From Hymenobacter sp. HSC-4F20 (GTDB taxonomy: Bacteria; Bacteroidota; Bacteroidia; Cytophagales; Hymenobacteraceae), in NCBI RefSeq assembly GCF_019599275.1, contig NZ_JAHZTD010000002.1, positions 682,001 to 746,000 on the forward strand: 64,000 nucleotides of DNA. The letters run 5' to 3'. Positions 1 to 8,560 of the stretch are shown here, in pieces. The notes under the pieces were generated by a model. The model saw only the letters and a list, made by a program, of their open reading frames with translations. It searched no databases and was not told the origin of the DNA. Numbering within the stretch: position 1 is the stretch's first letter; each line of letters starts with the position of its first letter. The translations under genes and the position numbers were made by a program.

Positions 1-1
1 G

Positions 2-1048
2 CCGGTGCTCACGGAGGGGCCCGGCAAATCGTCGTGGTCGTGGGTGCTGATGGGTGACCAAAATACCACCTACGACGTGCAGCGCCGCTTCATCGACTAC
101 GCCGCCAACATGGGCTGGCGCTACTGCCTGGTCGATGCCCTCTGGGACAAGCAGATCGGCTACGACAAAACCCAGGAGCTGGCCCAATACGCGCGCTCCA
201 AAAACGTAGGCCTGCTGGTGTGGTACAACTCCAACGGTCGCTGGAACGAGGCCCCGCAAACGCCCACCAACGTGCTGTTTGAGCCCGAAAGCCGGCGCAA
301 GGAGTTTGCCCGCATCAAGCAGATGGGGGTAGCCGGGGTGAAAATTGACTTCTTCGGAGGCGATGGGCAGTCGTTCATGAACTACTACCAGGACTTGCTC
401 GTCGATGCCGCGCAAGCCGGTCTGCTGGTGAATTTTCACGGCACTACCATTCCGCGGGGCTGGAACCGCACCTACCCCAACCTGATGACCATGGAAGCCG
501 TGAAGGGCTTCGAGTTCCTGACCTTCGACCAGCGTAACACCGACCAGGAGGCCACCCACTGCGCCACGCTGCCCTTCACCCGCAACGCCGTGGGCCCGAT
601 GGACTTCACGCCCATGGCGTTTTCGGAGATACGGGGCAAAGAGCGCCGCACGTCCAATGCGTTTGAGCTAGCCTTGTCGGTGCTGTTCCAGTCGGGTATT
701 CAGCACTACGCCGAGGTACCTGAAGGCATGGCCGCGCAGCCGGCCTACGTGCAGGATTTCGTGAAGAAGCTGCCGCCGCGTTGGGCCGATGTGAAGCTGC
801 TTGACGGTTTCCCTGGCGAGTACGTGGTGCTGGCCCGGCAGGCACCCGGCGGTGCCTGGTACGTGGCCGGCATCAACTCAACCGACGCGCCCAAAACCAT
901 TCAGGTTGACCTCAGCAAGCTAGGCCTGCAACGCGGCACGCTCATCACCGACGGAAACACCAACCGCAGCTTTAGTACGCGGGCCGTGGTGGGCAATACC
1001 ATCAGCGTGACGCTGCCCGCTCAGGGTGGCTTCGTGGTGCATCCTTAA
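2..1048 (+). CDS. Glycoside hydrolase family 97, C-terminal part (5' truncated by window edge)
   Basis: The reading frame is open from the window edge, so the N-terminal beta-sandwich and signal peptide lie outside. What remains is the catalytic (beta/alpha)8 barrel plus the small C-terminal beta domain. Visible GH97 landmarks are SWSWVLMGDQNTTYD, the GVKIDFFGGDGQ strand and TMEAVKGFEF. In GH97 the VKIDFF aspartate is the nucleophile of the retaining (alpha-galactosidase-like) members and a downstream Glu acts as acid/base, which favours a retaining enzyme over the inverting SusB type; this is inference. It is the first gene of a plus-strand run with GH8 and two GH43 genes, so it probably trims side chains of a plant heteroxylan in the periplasm. 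Confidence 0.88.
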   Translation, partial: PVLTEGPGKSSWSWVLMGDQNTTYDVQRRFIDYAANMGWRYCLVDALWDKQIGYDKTQELAQYARSKNVGLLVWYNSNGRWNEAPQTPTNVLFEPESRRKEFARIKQMGVAGVKIDFFGGDGQSFMNYYQDLLVDAAQAGLLVNFHGTTIPRGWNRTYPNLMTMEAVKGFEFLTFDQRNTDQEATHCATLPFTRNAVGPMDFTPMAFSEIRGKERRTSNAFELALSVLFQSGIQHYAEVPEGMAAQPAYVQDFVKKLPPRWADVKLLDGFPGEYVVLARQAPGGAWYVAGINSTDAPKTIQVDLSKLGLQRGTLITDGNTNRSFSTRAVVGNTISVTLPAQGGFVVHP

Positions 1049-1134
1049 GCCGCCGGCCAGCATTTTCCTCCTACCCCTCACCCAGCGGGCAACCTGTGCG
1101 AAGCGCCGCACGGAGGCCCGGGTACCCCGACTCT

Positions 1135-2439
1135 ATGAAAACACGCTTCTCTTTCCCTCACCTTAGCCGAGTTAGCCTGTTGCTGCTGGGCCTGCTGTAC
1201 GCGGGCCTGGGCAGCGCGGCCGCCCAGCGCACGCGCAAGCCAGCTCCTGCCAGCCCGAAAGGGGCGTTTTACACCGGCAAGTACCCCAACTTATTTCGGG
1301 AAGCGGGTTACAAGCAGGCCGACATCGACCAGAAGATAACTCAAACGTATCAGGCGCTTTTCAAGGGCCCCAACAAGGTGTACTTCGAGGTAGGCGATTC
1401 GATGGCCTACGTATCGGACCTGAAAAACCACGACGCCCGCACCGAAGGCCTCTCGTACGGCATGATGATAGCCGTGCAGCTGAACAAGAAAGGCGAGTTC
1501 GACCGGCTGTGGCGCTGGTCGAAAAAGTATCTGCAGCACCAAAGCGGCCCCTTGGAAGGGTATTTTGCCTGGAGCATCAACCCCACTACACTGAAGCGTA
1601 ACTCGGAAGGGCCGGCTTCTGATGGGGAGCTGTACTTTATCACCAGCCTGCTCTTCGCCTCTAACCGCTGGGGTAACACCACTGGTATCAACTACTACCA
1701 GGAGGCCCGCCGCATTCTGAATGCCATGTGGAAGAAGGACGGCACCGGCGACGTGTACAACCTGATTAACACCCAGCACAAACAGATAACGTTTGTGCCC
1801 GTTGGGGACATGTACAACTGGACCGATCCGTCCTACCACGTTCCGGCCTTTATGGAGGTGTGGGCCGAGTACGCCAAGGATGGGCACGAGGCGTTCTATC
1901 GGGCCTGCGCCGATACGTCGCGGGCGTTTCTGCACCGCGCCTGCCGTGCCCCTACGGGCCTCAACTACGACTACACCGAGTTTAGCGGGCAGCCCCGAGA
2001 AACCAAGTGGGCGCCGCCTGCCTTCCGCTACGACTCTTGGCGGGTGCCCATGAACATTGCCATGGACTACGTGTGGTTTGGCAAGGACAAGGCCTGGCAG
2101 GAGCAGTACGCCCAGCGCTTTCAGGGCTTCCTGCGCGGCAAGGGGCTGACTACCTTCGAGGATCAGTTCAACGTGGATGGCTCCCGGCCCGACTTTATCC
2201 TACCCGCCGGCAACGTCAAGAAGTTGCGGCACTCCCTGGGGCTGGTAGCTACCAGCGCCTCGGCCTCCCTGATCCGGGGCAACACCAACGACCTGGATTT
2301 TGTGCACGCCCTCTGGAACGCCAAGCTGGAGCCCTATGCCGACGGCTACTTCGACCCGTACTACGACGGCATTCTGTACCTGTTCAGCCTGCTGCACCTG
2401 AGCGGAAAATACCAGGCCATCCATCCTCAGCAGCGCTAA
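1135..2439 (+). CDS. Glycoside hydrolase family 8, reducing-end xylose-releasing exo-oligoxylanase type
   Basis: A 434-residue secreted enzyme. ATG at 1135 is preferred because it opens directly on a signal peptide (MKTRFSF followed by a hydrophobic LLLLGLLYAGLG run and an AAA-Q cleavage region); the upstream in-frame GTG at 1096 would add a non-signal-like tail. The mature part is a GH8 (alpha/alpha)6 barrel: RTEGLSYGMM carries the general acid Glu, and YDSWRVPMN carries the Asp base as in Rex enzymes. Rex removes xylose from the reducing end of xylo-oligosaccharides. The gene lies 86 nt after GH97 and 24 nt before GH43, so an operon is likely. An endo-acting GH8 is less likely because of the Rex-type motifs. 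Confidence 0.85.
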   Translation: MKTRFSFPHLSRVSLLLLGLLYAGLGSAAAQRTRKPAPASPKGAFYTGKYPNLFREAGYKQADIDQKITQTYQALFKGPNKVYFEVGDSMAYVSDLKNHDARTEGLSYGMMIAVQLNKKGEFDRLWRWSKKYLQHQSGPLEGYFAWSINPTTLKRNSEGPASDGELYFITSLLFASNRWGNTTGINYYQEARRILNAMWKKDGTGDVYNLINTQHKQITFVPVGDMYNWTDPSYHVPAFMEVWAEYAKDGHEAFYRACADTSRAFLHRACRAPTGLNYDYTEFSGQPRETKWAPPAFRYDSWRVPMNIAMDYVWFGKDKAWQEQYAQRFQGFLRGKGLTTFEDQFNVDGSRPDFILPAGNVKKLRHSLGLVATSASASLIRGNTNDLDFVHALWNAKLEPYADGYFDPYYDGILYLFSLLHLSGKYQAIHPQQR

Positions 2440-2463
2440 TACTCTGCACCGGTACTTCTTGCT

Positions 2464-4071
2464 ATGCCCCACTACCTTAAGCGAAGTGCTTTCCTGTTCG
2501 GACTACTCCTGGCGTCGGCGGCCGTGTTGCCGCTGGCTGCGCAGGTAAAGCAAGCCCAAAACCCCATCATCTTCGCCGACGTGCCGGACCTGTCGATGAT
2601 TCGGGTGGGCAAGACCTACTACATGAGCAGCACGACCATGCACATGAGTCCGGGCGTGCCCATTATGAAGTCTACGGACCTGGTGAACTGGCACCTGGTA
2701 AGCTACGCCTATGACACCCTCGCCAGCCAGGATGAACTGACGCTTACCAATGGCAAGAGCACCTACGGTCGGGGCTCGTGGGCCAGCAGTCTGCGGTTTC
2801 ACAACGGCACGTACTACGTTACAACGTTCGCCCAAACCACCGGCAGAACCTACGTGTATTCCACCAGGAACATCGAGAAAGGTCCCTGGAAGGTCGCGTC
2901 GTTTAAGCCCAGCTACCACGACCATTCCTTGTTTTTCGATGACGATGGCCGTGTGTATCTGGTGTATGGGGCCGGTAAGCTGCGGCTACAGGAACTCACG
3001 GCCGATGCCTCCGCCGTGAAGCCCGGCGCTAAGGAGCAGGTACTGATTGAAAACGCCAGTGCCCCAGCCGGCCCGAATATTAATCTGCAGGCGGAAGGCT
3101 CGCAGCTTTTCAAAATCAAAGGCAAGTATTACCTCTTCAACATTGTGTGGCCCAAGGACGGCATGCGCACGGTGGTAGTGCACCGGGCCGATAAGCTGAC
3201 GGGGCCTTACGAAGGCCGGGTGGCGCTGCAAGATCTGGGCGTAGCGCAAGGTGGCCTCATTGACACGCCCGACGGGCGCTGGTTTTCCTACCTGTTCCGC
3301 GACTACGGAGCCGTGGGCCGCATCCCCTACCTGGTGCCCGTAACCTGGGCCGAGGGCTGGCCCGTGCTGGGCACAGCCGGTAAGGTGCCCCAAACACTGG
3401 CCCTACCCCCCAGCAAGGGCTTAATCCCAGGCCTGGTGGCATCGGATGAGTTTACCCGGCGCAAGGGCGAACCCGCCCTACCCTTTGTATGGCAGTGGAA
3501 CCATAACCCCGCAAATTCGCTCTGGTCACTCACGGACCGCCCCGGCTACCTGCGCCTGAAAACCGACCGCACCGATACCACCTTCCTACTCGCTCGCAAC
3601 ACCCTAACCCAGCGTACCATCGGGCCAACCTGCACCGGCACCACCGCCCTGAACGTAGCCCACCTGCAGGAGGGCGATTTTGCTGGCCTCGCCTTGCTGC
3701 AAAAAAGGTACGGCCTGGTGGGGGTTGAGCTTCGCAACGGCGTGAAATCCATTGTGATGATCAGCGCAGAATCGGAAAAGCCCGTGGAACTGCAGCGCCT
3801 ACCCCTCACGCAGTCAGTAATCCACTTCAAAGCGGAGTGCGATTTTAGGGAACGTAAGGACGTAGCCACTTTTTACTACAGCCTCGATGGCAAAGCGTGG
3901 CAACCGATTGGGCAACCGCTTAAAATGGCCTACACCCTGCCGCACTTCATGGGCTACCGGTTCGGGCTCTTCAACTATGCTACCAAGAACCCCGGCGGCT
4001 ATGCTGATTTCGACTACTTCTGGATTACGAATACGATAACAGGCGAGAAACTCTCTCAAGTGGCAAATTAG
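2464..4071 (+). CDS. GH43 beta-xylosidase / arabinofuranosidase with C-terminal beta-sandwich
   Basis: A 535-residue secreted protein with a signal peptide (MPHYLKRSAFLFGLLLASAA, cleavage near LAAQ). Residues about 35-330 form a five-bladed GH43 propeller: FADVPDLSMI has the base Asp, DHSLFFDDDGRVYLVYG the middle Asp, and LQAEGSQLFKIKGKYYLF the acid Glu. Residues about 345-535 form a concanavalin-like domain of the beta-xylosidase C-terminal type. The layout resembles GH43 enzymes that release xylose or arabinose from oligosaccharides. It starts 24 nt after the GH8 gene in the same operon. The exact substrate cannot be decided from sequence alone. Confidence 0.87.
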   Translation: MPHYLKRSAFLFGLLLASAAVLPLAAQVKQAQNPIIFADVPDLSMIRVGKTYYMSSTTMHMSPGVPIMKSTDLVNWHLVSYAYDTLASQDELTLTNGKSTYGRGSWASSLRFHNGTYYVTTFAQTTGRTYVYSTRNIEKGPWKVASFKPSYHDHSLFFDDDGRVYLVYGAGKLRLQELTADASAVKPGAKEQVLIENASAPAGPNINLQAEGSQLFKIKGKYYLFNIVWPKDGMRTVVVHRADKLTGPYEGRVALQDLGVAQGGLIDTPDGRWFSYLFRDYGAVGRIPYLVPVTWAEGWPVLGTAGKVPQTLALPPSKGLIPGLVASDEFTRRKGEPALPFVWQWNHNPANSLWSLTDRPGYLRLKTDRTDTTFLLARNTLTQRTIGPTCTGTTALNVAHLQEGDFAGLALLQKRYGLVGVELRNGVKSIVMISAESEKPVELQRLPLTQSVIHFKAECDFRERKDVATFYYSLDGKAWQPIGQPLKMAYTLPHFMGYRFGLFNYATKNPGGYADFDYFWITNTITGEKLSQVAN

Positions 4072-4081
4072 AGCTAGAGTC

Positions 4082-4209
4082 TAGCTCCCCTCCTCAGATG
4101 AGGAGGGGTTGGGGGTGGTTGACCAGCGCGTTGAACAGTAAACTAGTTCTAGCGTCGTTCCTACCCCATCAACCACCCCCAACCCCTCCTCATCTGAGGA
4201 GGGGAGCTA
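4082..4209. repeat. Perfect 41-bp inverted repeat with nested palindrome between two GH43 genes
   Basis: Arms at 4082-4122 and 4169-4209 are exact reverse complements, separated by 46 nt. With one mismatch (4081/4210) the pairing continues outward to about 4075 and 4216. Each arm contains a second palindrome, CCCCTCCTCA-GA-TGAGGAGGGG or its complement. A related single hairpin is at 11224-11255. It could end transcription, stabilise the upstream mRNA, or be a REP/MITE-like element; there is no coding sequence inside. Confidence 0.9.
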
Positions 4210-4327
4210 AACTCTAAGCTTATTGTATTACTGCTTTGAGAGGCTCAGCACACTACGATGGGTAGGGCCTCTTCTTTACAGGCTTTATAAGTCCTACCTG
4301 ATTACCTCCACTACCGAAAATAACCTC

Positions 4328-5674
4328 ATGATACTTCGTAGACTACCTTATTTTCTGAGTGTGCTTGCTTGCCTGGTTGGGAGCACTGCCTGGGCGCAAA
4401 ACCCGTTTATCACCAACCAGTTTACGGCCGACCCTACGGCGCGCGTATTCGGGGATAAGGTGTACGTGTATCCGTCGCACGATATTCGAGCTACGCCAGG
4501 GCACGGGCGCGCTGGCTGGTTTGTCATGGAGGACTACCATGTGTTTTCTTCCGCCAACCTCACCGACTGGACCGACCACGGCGTTATCGTCACGCAAAAC
4601 AAGGTACCCTGGGTAAAGCCCGACAGCTACAGCATGTGGGCGCCGGACTGCATGTACCGCAACGGCAAGTACTATTTCTACTTTCCTACTACCCCCAAAG
4701 ACACTACCCAGGTAAAGGGGTTCACCATTGGCGTAGCCGTATCCGACAGCCCTACCGGCCCCTTCGTGCCACAGCCGCTGCCCATAAAAGGGGTGCGAGG
4801 CATCGACCCCAACGTGCTGATTGACAAGGATGGGCAGGCCTACCTGTACTGGTCGGAGGGGCATATTTACGGGGCCAAGCTCAAGGAAAATATGCTGGAA
4901 CTGGCTTCCGAGCCACAGGTGCTGGGCGAGCTACCCACGCAAGGCCTGAAGGAGGGACCCTACGTGTTTGAGCGCAAAGGCACGTATTACCTGACCTACC
5001 CGCACGTAGCCAACAAAACCGAGCGCCTCGAATACGCCACCAGCCCTACCCCCCTCGGACCGTTCAAAGTCCAGGGCGTTATCATGGACGAGTCGCCGAC
5101 GGGCTGCTGGACTAATCACCACTCTATTCTTCCGTTCAAAAATCAGTGGTACCTGTTCTACCACCACAATGATCTGTCGCCCGCTTTCGATAAAAACCGT
5201 TCCGTGCGGCTCGACAGCCTGTTCTTCGAGCCGAATGGCGCCATCCGAAAAGTAGTGCCGACCCTGCGCGGTGTAGGCCTAACGGACGCCCGACAGAAAA
5301 TTCAGCTGGACCGTTACAGCCAGCTCAGCCCCGGCGGTGCTTCCATTGCCTTCCTGGATACGGCCAACAAGTTTCAGGGTTGGAAGACGGTATTCAATGG
5401 CAGCCAGGGTTGGGTGCGATACAATGGGGTAGCCTTTGGCACGAAGCCCCTCCGGACGGTGACCATGCGCGTAACAGCCGCAGCCGGAGCCACGGTGCAG
5501 ATCAGGGTTGATGGAGCTACCGGCCCCGTGCTAGCCCAGGTTGCTGTACCGAAGGGAAGCCGCTGGCAAGAGGTGAAAGCCCCCCTATCTGCCTTTAAAC
5601 CCGGCACGCACACGCTGGTGGTATCAGCCAAAACCACCACGCCCGTTGAAATTGACTGGGTGAAATTCAACTAA
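4328..5674 (+). CDS. GH43 arabinosidase/xylosidase with C-terminal CBM6-like domain
   Basis: A 448-residue secreted enzyme. ATG at 4328 is preferred because it starts the signal peptide (MILRRLPYFLSVLACLVGSTAWAQ); the longer frame from 4223 has no signal character. The GH43 propeller at residues 25-310 shows TADPTARVFGDKVYVYPSHD (base Asp), GIDPNVLIDKDGQAYLYW (middle Asp) and LKEGPYVFERKGTYYLTY (acid Glu). Residues about 325-448 resemble CBM6 (WVRYNGVAFG, VQIRVDGATGPVLAQV, ending IDWVKFN), a carbohydrate-binding module often attached to arabinoxylan-acting GH43 enzymes. It follows the 41-bp inverted repeat, so it may be transcribed less than, or separately from, the upstream three genes. Confidence 0.87.
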   Translation: MILRRLPYFLSVLACLVGSTAWAQNPFITNQFTADPTARVFGDKVYVYPSHDIRATPGHGRAGWFVMEDYHVFSSANLTDWTDHGVIVTQNKVPWVKPDSYSMWAPDCMYRNGKYYFYFPTTPKDTTQVKGFTIGVAVSDSPTGPFVPQPLPIKGVRGIDPNVLIDKDGQAYLYWSEGHIYGAKLKENMLELASEPQVLGELPTQGLKEGPYVFERKGTYYLTYPHVANKTERLEYATSPTPLGPFKVQGVIMDESPTGCWTNHHSILPFKNQWYLFYHHNDLSPAFDKNRSVRLDSLFFEPNGAIRKVVPTLRGVGLTDARQKIQLDRYSQLSPGGASIAFLDTANKFQGWKTVFNGSQGWVRYNGVAFGTKPLRTVTMRVTAAAGATVQIRVDGATGPVLAQVAVPKGSRWQEVKAPLSAFKPGTHTLVVSAKTTTPVEIDWVKFN

Positions 5675-5731
5675 ATGAGCAAGAGCAGGTAGGGTAGTAC
5701 ACCATCACTTACCTGCTGCTGCCTGCACCTG

Positions 5732-6379
5732 TTACAGGCCTGTGCCACTTTCCCAGGCCTTCAGTTCGGCCTGCAGGTTGCGGCGGGCCTGCGCATCAAG
5801 CCGTTCCCGGAAGGCAAGGGTTTGATAAAGGACTGGAACGGTAAGCAGCTTTTCCAGCACCTTGCGGCGGCCACGGCGGTACATGAAATCAGGAACGAGG
5901 CGGTACTCCTGGCGCACCTGGCGGGCGTACTGCCAGTAATCGGCTTCCGGGGAGCCCAGAATTTGCAAGTCGGCGTCGAGGAAGAAGTGCAGATCAGGGT
6001 CGGCGGGCTGGGGCTGGGTGTGGTCTTTGGTACGCTCAATGAGGTAGGCTACGCGCTGGCGACGCTCCGGCGAGAAATTTGTGTGCTGCAGAAACTCCAG
6101 GGCCAGAGCAGCACTCCGGGCTTCGTTATCGTCGCGCAGGGTGCTGTATATGGCATCATGAAACCAGATGGCCAGCTCTACTACTTCCCGGTCTTGCACT
6201 AGCGCAAGGTTCCGGCTAACGGCATCGAGTAGAGCGCGGATGTGGGGCAGGGCGTGGTAATGACGGTCGGAAGCACTGTAAGCCGTTTCCAGTTGCTGGT
6301 ACGTAGCCCGGCGGATACCTTCGTCGGGTACTAATGAGGTAGTAAGGCGCTGCCAGCGAGCAGCCAGGGTGGTATTCAT
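5732..6379 (-). CDS. HD-like metal-dependent phosphohydrolase (COG4339 type)
   Basis: A 215-residue cytoplasmic protein. ATG at 6379 gives MNTTLAARWQRLTTSL, the usual opening of this family; an upstream GTG at 6499 directly abuts the stop of the next gene and would add an unconserved tail. Motifs that look like the HD-type metal site are RHYHALPHIRALL, AIWFHDAIY and LFLDADLQILG-like HFFLDADLQILG. The family is predicted to hydrolyse phosphate esters, but the substrate is unknown. It lies downstream of the GNAT gene on the same strand with a 120-nt gap, so the two may be co-transcribed. Confidence 0.75.
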   Translation of the reverse strand: MNTTLAARWQRLTTSLVPDEGIRRATYQQLETAYSASDRHYHALPHIRALLDAVSRNLALVQDREVVELAIWFHDAIYSTLRDDNEARSAALALEFLQHTNFSPERRQRVAYLIERTKDHTQPQPADPDLHFFLDADLQILGSPEADYWQYARQVRQEYRLVPDFMYRRGRRKVLEKLLTVPVLYQTLAFRERLDAQARRNLQAELKAWESGTGL

Positions 6380-6499
6380 AACCGGGAATCGAAGCGAATA
6401 GAAAGGATACACTAAGTGCTTGGCAGCAAAAAAGATAAAGTCAGGCTTGGCTACTCGCTCACGCAGTTTCAGTAACTGCCTAAGATCCGTAGCCCGCAC

Positions 6500-6934
6500 C
6501 TAGTTGGCTGTGGGCACACCATACGGGTTACTCCGCTTTACCTCCATATACCGCTCAGGGTTGGTCAGGGGTATAAAGCCGAACTGCTGGTAGAGGCCGT
6601 GGGCATCGAGGGTAGCCAACATCTGCCGGCGCACATCCCGGATGTCGGGGTGGCTCCAGACTTCCTGCATAAGCTGCTTGCTGATGCCCTGTCCCTGAAA
6701 CTCGGGTAGCACAAACACGTCGCAGAGCCAGGCAAAGGTAGCCCGGTCGGTAATGACGCGCGCAAAGGCCACTTGGCTACCATCGGGCCCATATACGCCA
6801 AAGCAGAGGGAGTTAGCCAGGGCCCGCTCCACAGTTTCCAGCGGAATGTTGGTAGCCCAGTAAGAGCCCTCGGCCAAGTACCGATGAATCAGGGGAATAT
6901 CGAGGCGGCTGGGGTCAGTACTGACAGTGTACAT
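6500..6934 (-). CDS. GNAT-family N-acetyltransferase
   Basis: A 144-residue single-domain acetyltransferase. ATG at 6934 is chosen over a TTG 30 nt upstream. The acetyl-CoA loop is visible as VFVLPEFQGQGISKQLMQEVW (an R/Q-x-x-G-x-G/A variant), preceded by the beta4 strand FAWLCDVFV and followed by a GLYQQFGFIPL segment typical of the C-terminal half. The substrate cannot be read from sequence. Its 5' end faces the secreted sugar dehydrogenase gene, so 6935-7092 should hold two divergent promoters. Confidence 0.85.
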   Translation of the reverse strand: MYTVSTDPSRLDIPLIHRYLAEGSYWATNIPLETVERALANSLCFGVYGPDGSQVAFARVITDRATFAWLCDVFVLPEFQGQGISKQLMQEVWSHPDIRDVRRQMLATLDAHGLYQQFGFIPLTNPERYMEVKRSNPYGVPTAN

Positions 6935-7092
6935 AGGAGGCAAACTAAAGGAGACGGCGGGCAAAGCCGGCGCAGCAGGAAGCCGGATTCATGCGAAGAA
7001 CGAAGGTTGCGACAAAACTACCAGTCTTATCCATCCGAAAGCACTGCGCTTACGTTAATGCTTCTACTCTATCACCCTCTAAGCAGCTGGCT

Positions 7093-8481
7093 ATGAAGCA
7101 CCTTAACGCAGTTTTTATCGGCAGCATTTTTCTGGCAACCAGCGCCGCGGCGCAAACTGCCCCGGCCCTGACCACGTTTTCGGTAGGCGCTACCACCGTA
7201 ACCGTATCGGAGCTAACCACGGGCCTGCAGGTGCCGTGGGAGCTGGTGTGGGGGCCCGACAACTTTATCTGGATGACAGAGCGCGGCGGCCGCATCAGCC
7301 GCGTGGACCCAACCTCGGGCCAGGTAACGGTACTCACTACCCTGCCCGACGTGGTGACTTCCTCCGAAGGCGGTCTGCTGGGCATGGCCCTACACCCAGA
7401 TTTTGCTACCTCGCCCTACGTGTATGTGGTGTACAACTACAACGACAACGGCTATAAAGAGAAGCTGGTACGCCTGACCTATGCCAACGGCACGCTGGGC
7501 AGTCCGCAGGTGCTGCTGGGCAATATTCCGGCCGTGAGCACCCACAGCGGCTCGCGCCTGCTTATTCTGCCCGACCGTACTCTGCTCATGACCACCGGCG
7601 ACGCCCAGAACCGCCCAACTGCCCAGGACCTGAGCTCGGTTAATGGCAAAGTGCTGCGCCTGAACCTGGATGGTACAATTCCGGCCGATAATCCGGTAGC
7701 CGGCAACCCTACCTACTCTTTCGGGCACCGCAATCCCCAAGGCTTAGTTCGCGCCGCCAATGGCCGCATCTACAGTTCTGAGCACGGCGAGAATGCCGAA
7801 GATGAAGTCAACATCCTTGAGCCCAACCGCAACTACGGCTGGCCTACCGTGGAAGGACTGTGTAACCTGGCCGATGAGCAAACATTCTGCACAACCAATA
7901 ATGTGCGGCAGCCCATTTTTACCTGGGCTCCTACCGTGGGGGTAGCGGGCCTTACTTACTACGACCACCCGGCTATTCCGGGCTGGCGCAACAGCTTGCT
8001 GGCGGCCACACTACGCGGCAATAAGCTTACCCAGATTCCGCTGGATGCTGCGGGCACCACGGCCGGAACGGGCGTTTTTACCCTCACCAGCTTCGGGCGA
8101 CTCCGCGCCCTCTGCGTTTCGCCGCAGGGGCGGGTGTACGTGAGCACCAGCAACCGCGACGGCCGCGCTACCCCCGGCGCCTCCGACGACCGAATCCTGG
8201 TGCTGGAAAATCGGGCTTTCATTCCTACGGCTACCACTGCCAGCCACCGCGGCCAGCTAAACCTGTGGCCTAACCCCGCCCGGCATACCGTAACTCTGCA
8301 ACGCCCCACTCCTACTACCTCTGCTGTGACTGTGAACATCCATGATGCCCTGGGCCGGCAGGTGCGCAGCACGCAGTTCGGGGCCGGGCAAGCCAGCATT
8401 TCCCTACCCCTGCAAGGCCTGCAACCCGGCTTCTATTCGGTAAAGTCGGACCTGGGTACGCAGCGACTGGTAGTGGAGTAA
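7093..8481 (+). CDS. Secreted PQQ-dependent sugar (glucose/sorbosone) dehydrogenase with T9SS sorting domain
   Basis: A 462-residue exported enzyme. ATG at 7093 begins the signal peptide MKHLNAVFIGSIFLATSAAAQ; the frame is open further upstream but without signal features. Residues about 35-375 form the six-bladed GSDH propeller: GLQVPWELVWGPDNFIWMTERGG, GLLGMALHPDF, VSTHSGSRLLILPD, FGHRNPQGLV and SSEHGENAEDEVN, where the last motifs contribute to PQQ and calcium binding. Residues about 389-462 (LNLWPNPARHTVTLQ to the C-terminus) are a type A T9SS C-terminal domain. It therefore probably acts outside the cell or at the surface, oxidising sugars with PQQ. No PQQ synthesis genes are in the window. 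Confidence 0.88.
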   Translation: MKHLNAVFIGSIFLATSAAAQTAPALTTFSVGATTVTVSELTTGLQVPWELVWGPDNFIWMTERGGRISRVDPTSGQVTVLTTLPDVVTSSEGGLLGMALHPDFATSPYVYVVYNYNDNGYKEKLVRLTYANGTLGSPQVLLGNIPAVSTHSGSRLLILPDRTLLMTTGDAQNRPTAQDLSSVNGKVLRLNLDGTIPADNPVAGNPTYSFGHRNPQGLVRAANGRIYSSEHGENAEDEVNILEPNRNYGWPTVEGLCNLADEQTFCTTNNVRQPIFTWAPTVGVAGLTYYDHPAIPGWRNSLLAATLRGNKLTQIPLDAAGTTAGTGVFTLTSFGRLRALCVSPQGRVYVSTSNRDGRATPGASDDRILVLENRAFIPTATTASHRGQLNLWPNPARHTVTLQRPTPTTSAVTVNIHDALGRQVRSTQFGAGQASISLPLQGLQPGFYSVKSDLGTQRLVVE

Positions 8482-8489
8482 GAAAGCCG

Positions 8490-8560
8490 GCTGGCCGAGG
8501 TGATGGCGTGTTAGGGGAGAACCTATTTCATGTCCTCTTTACTCCATCACCTCGGCCAGC
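8490..8560. terminator. Convergent-gene hairpin (17-bp perfect stem)
   Basis: GCTGGCCGAGGTGATGG at 8490-8506 is exactly complementary to 8544-8560. The right arm lies inside the last codons of the CDF gene, and the left arm directly follows the stop of the dehydrogenase gene. There is no long T tract, so factor-independent termination is only likely; it could act for both converging transcripts. Confidence 0.6.

Noticed and set aside
1096..1134. In-frame GTG start for the GH8 gene
   Set aside because: It adds a non-signal tail; ATG 1135 begins a proper signal peptide.
4082..4209. Large inverted repeat considered as an insertion-sequence end pair
   Set aside because: The interior is only 46 nt with no transposase, and no target-site duplication was seen.
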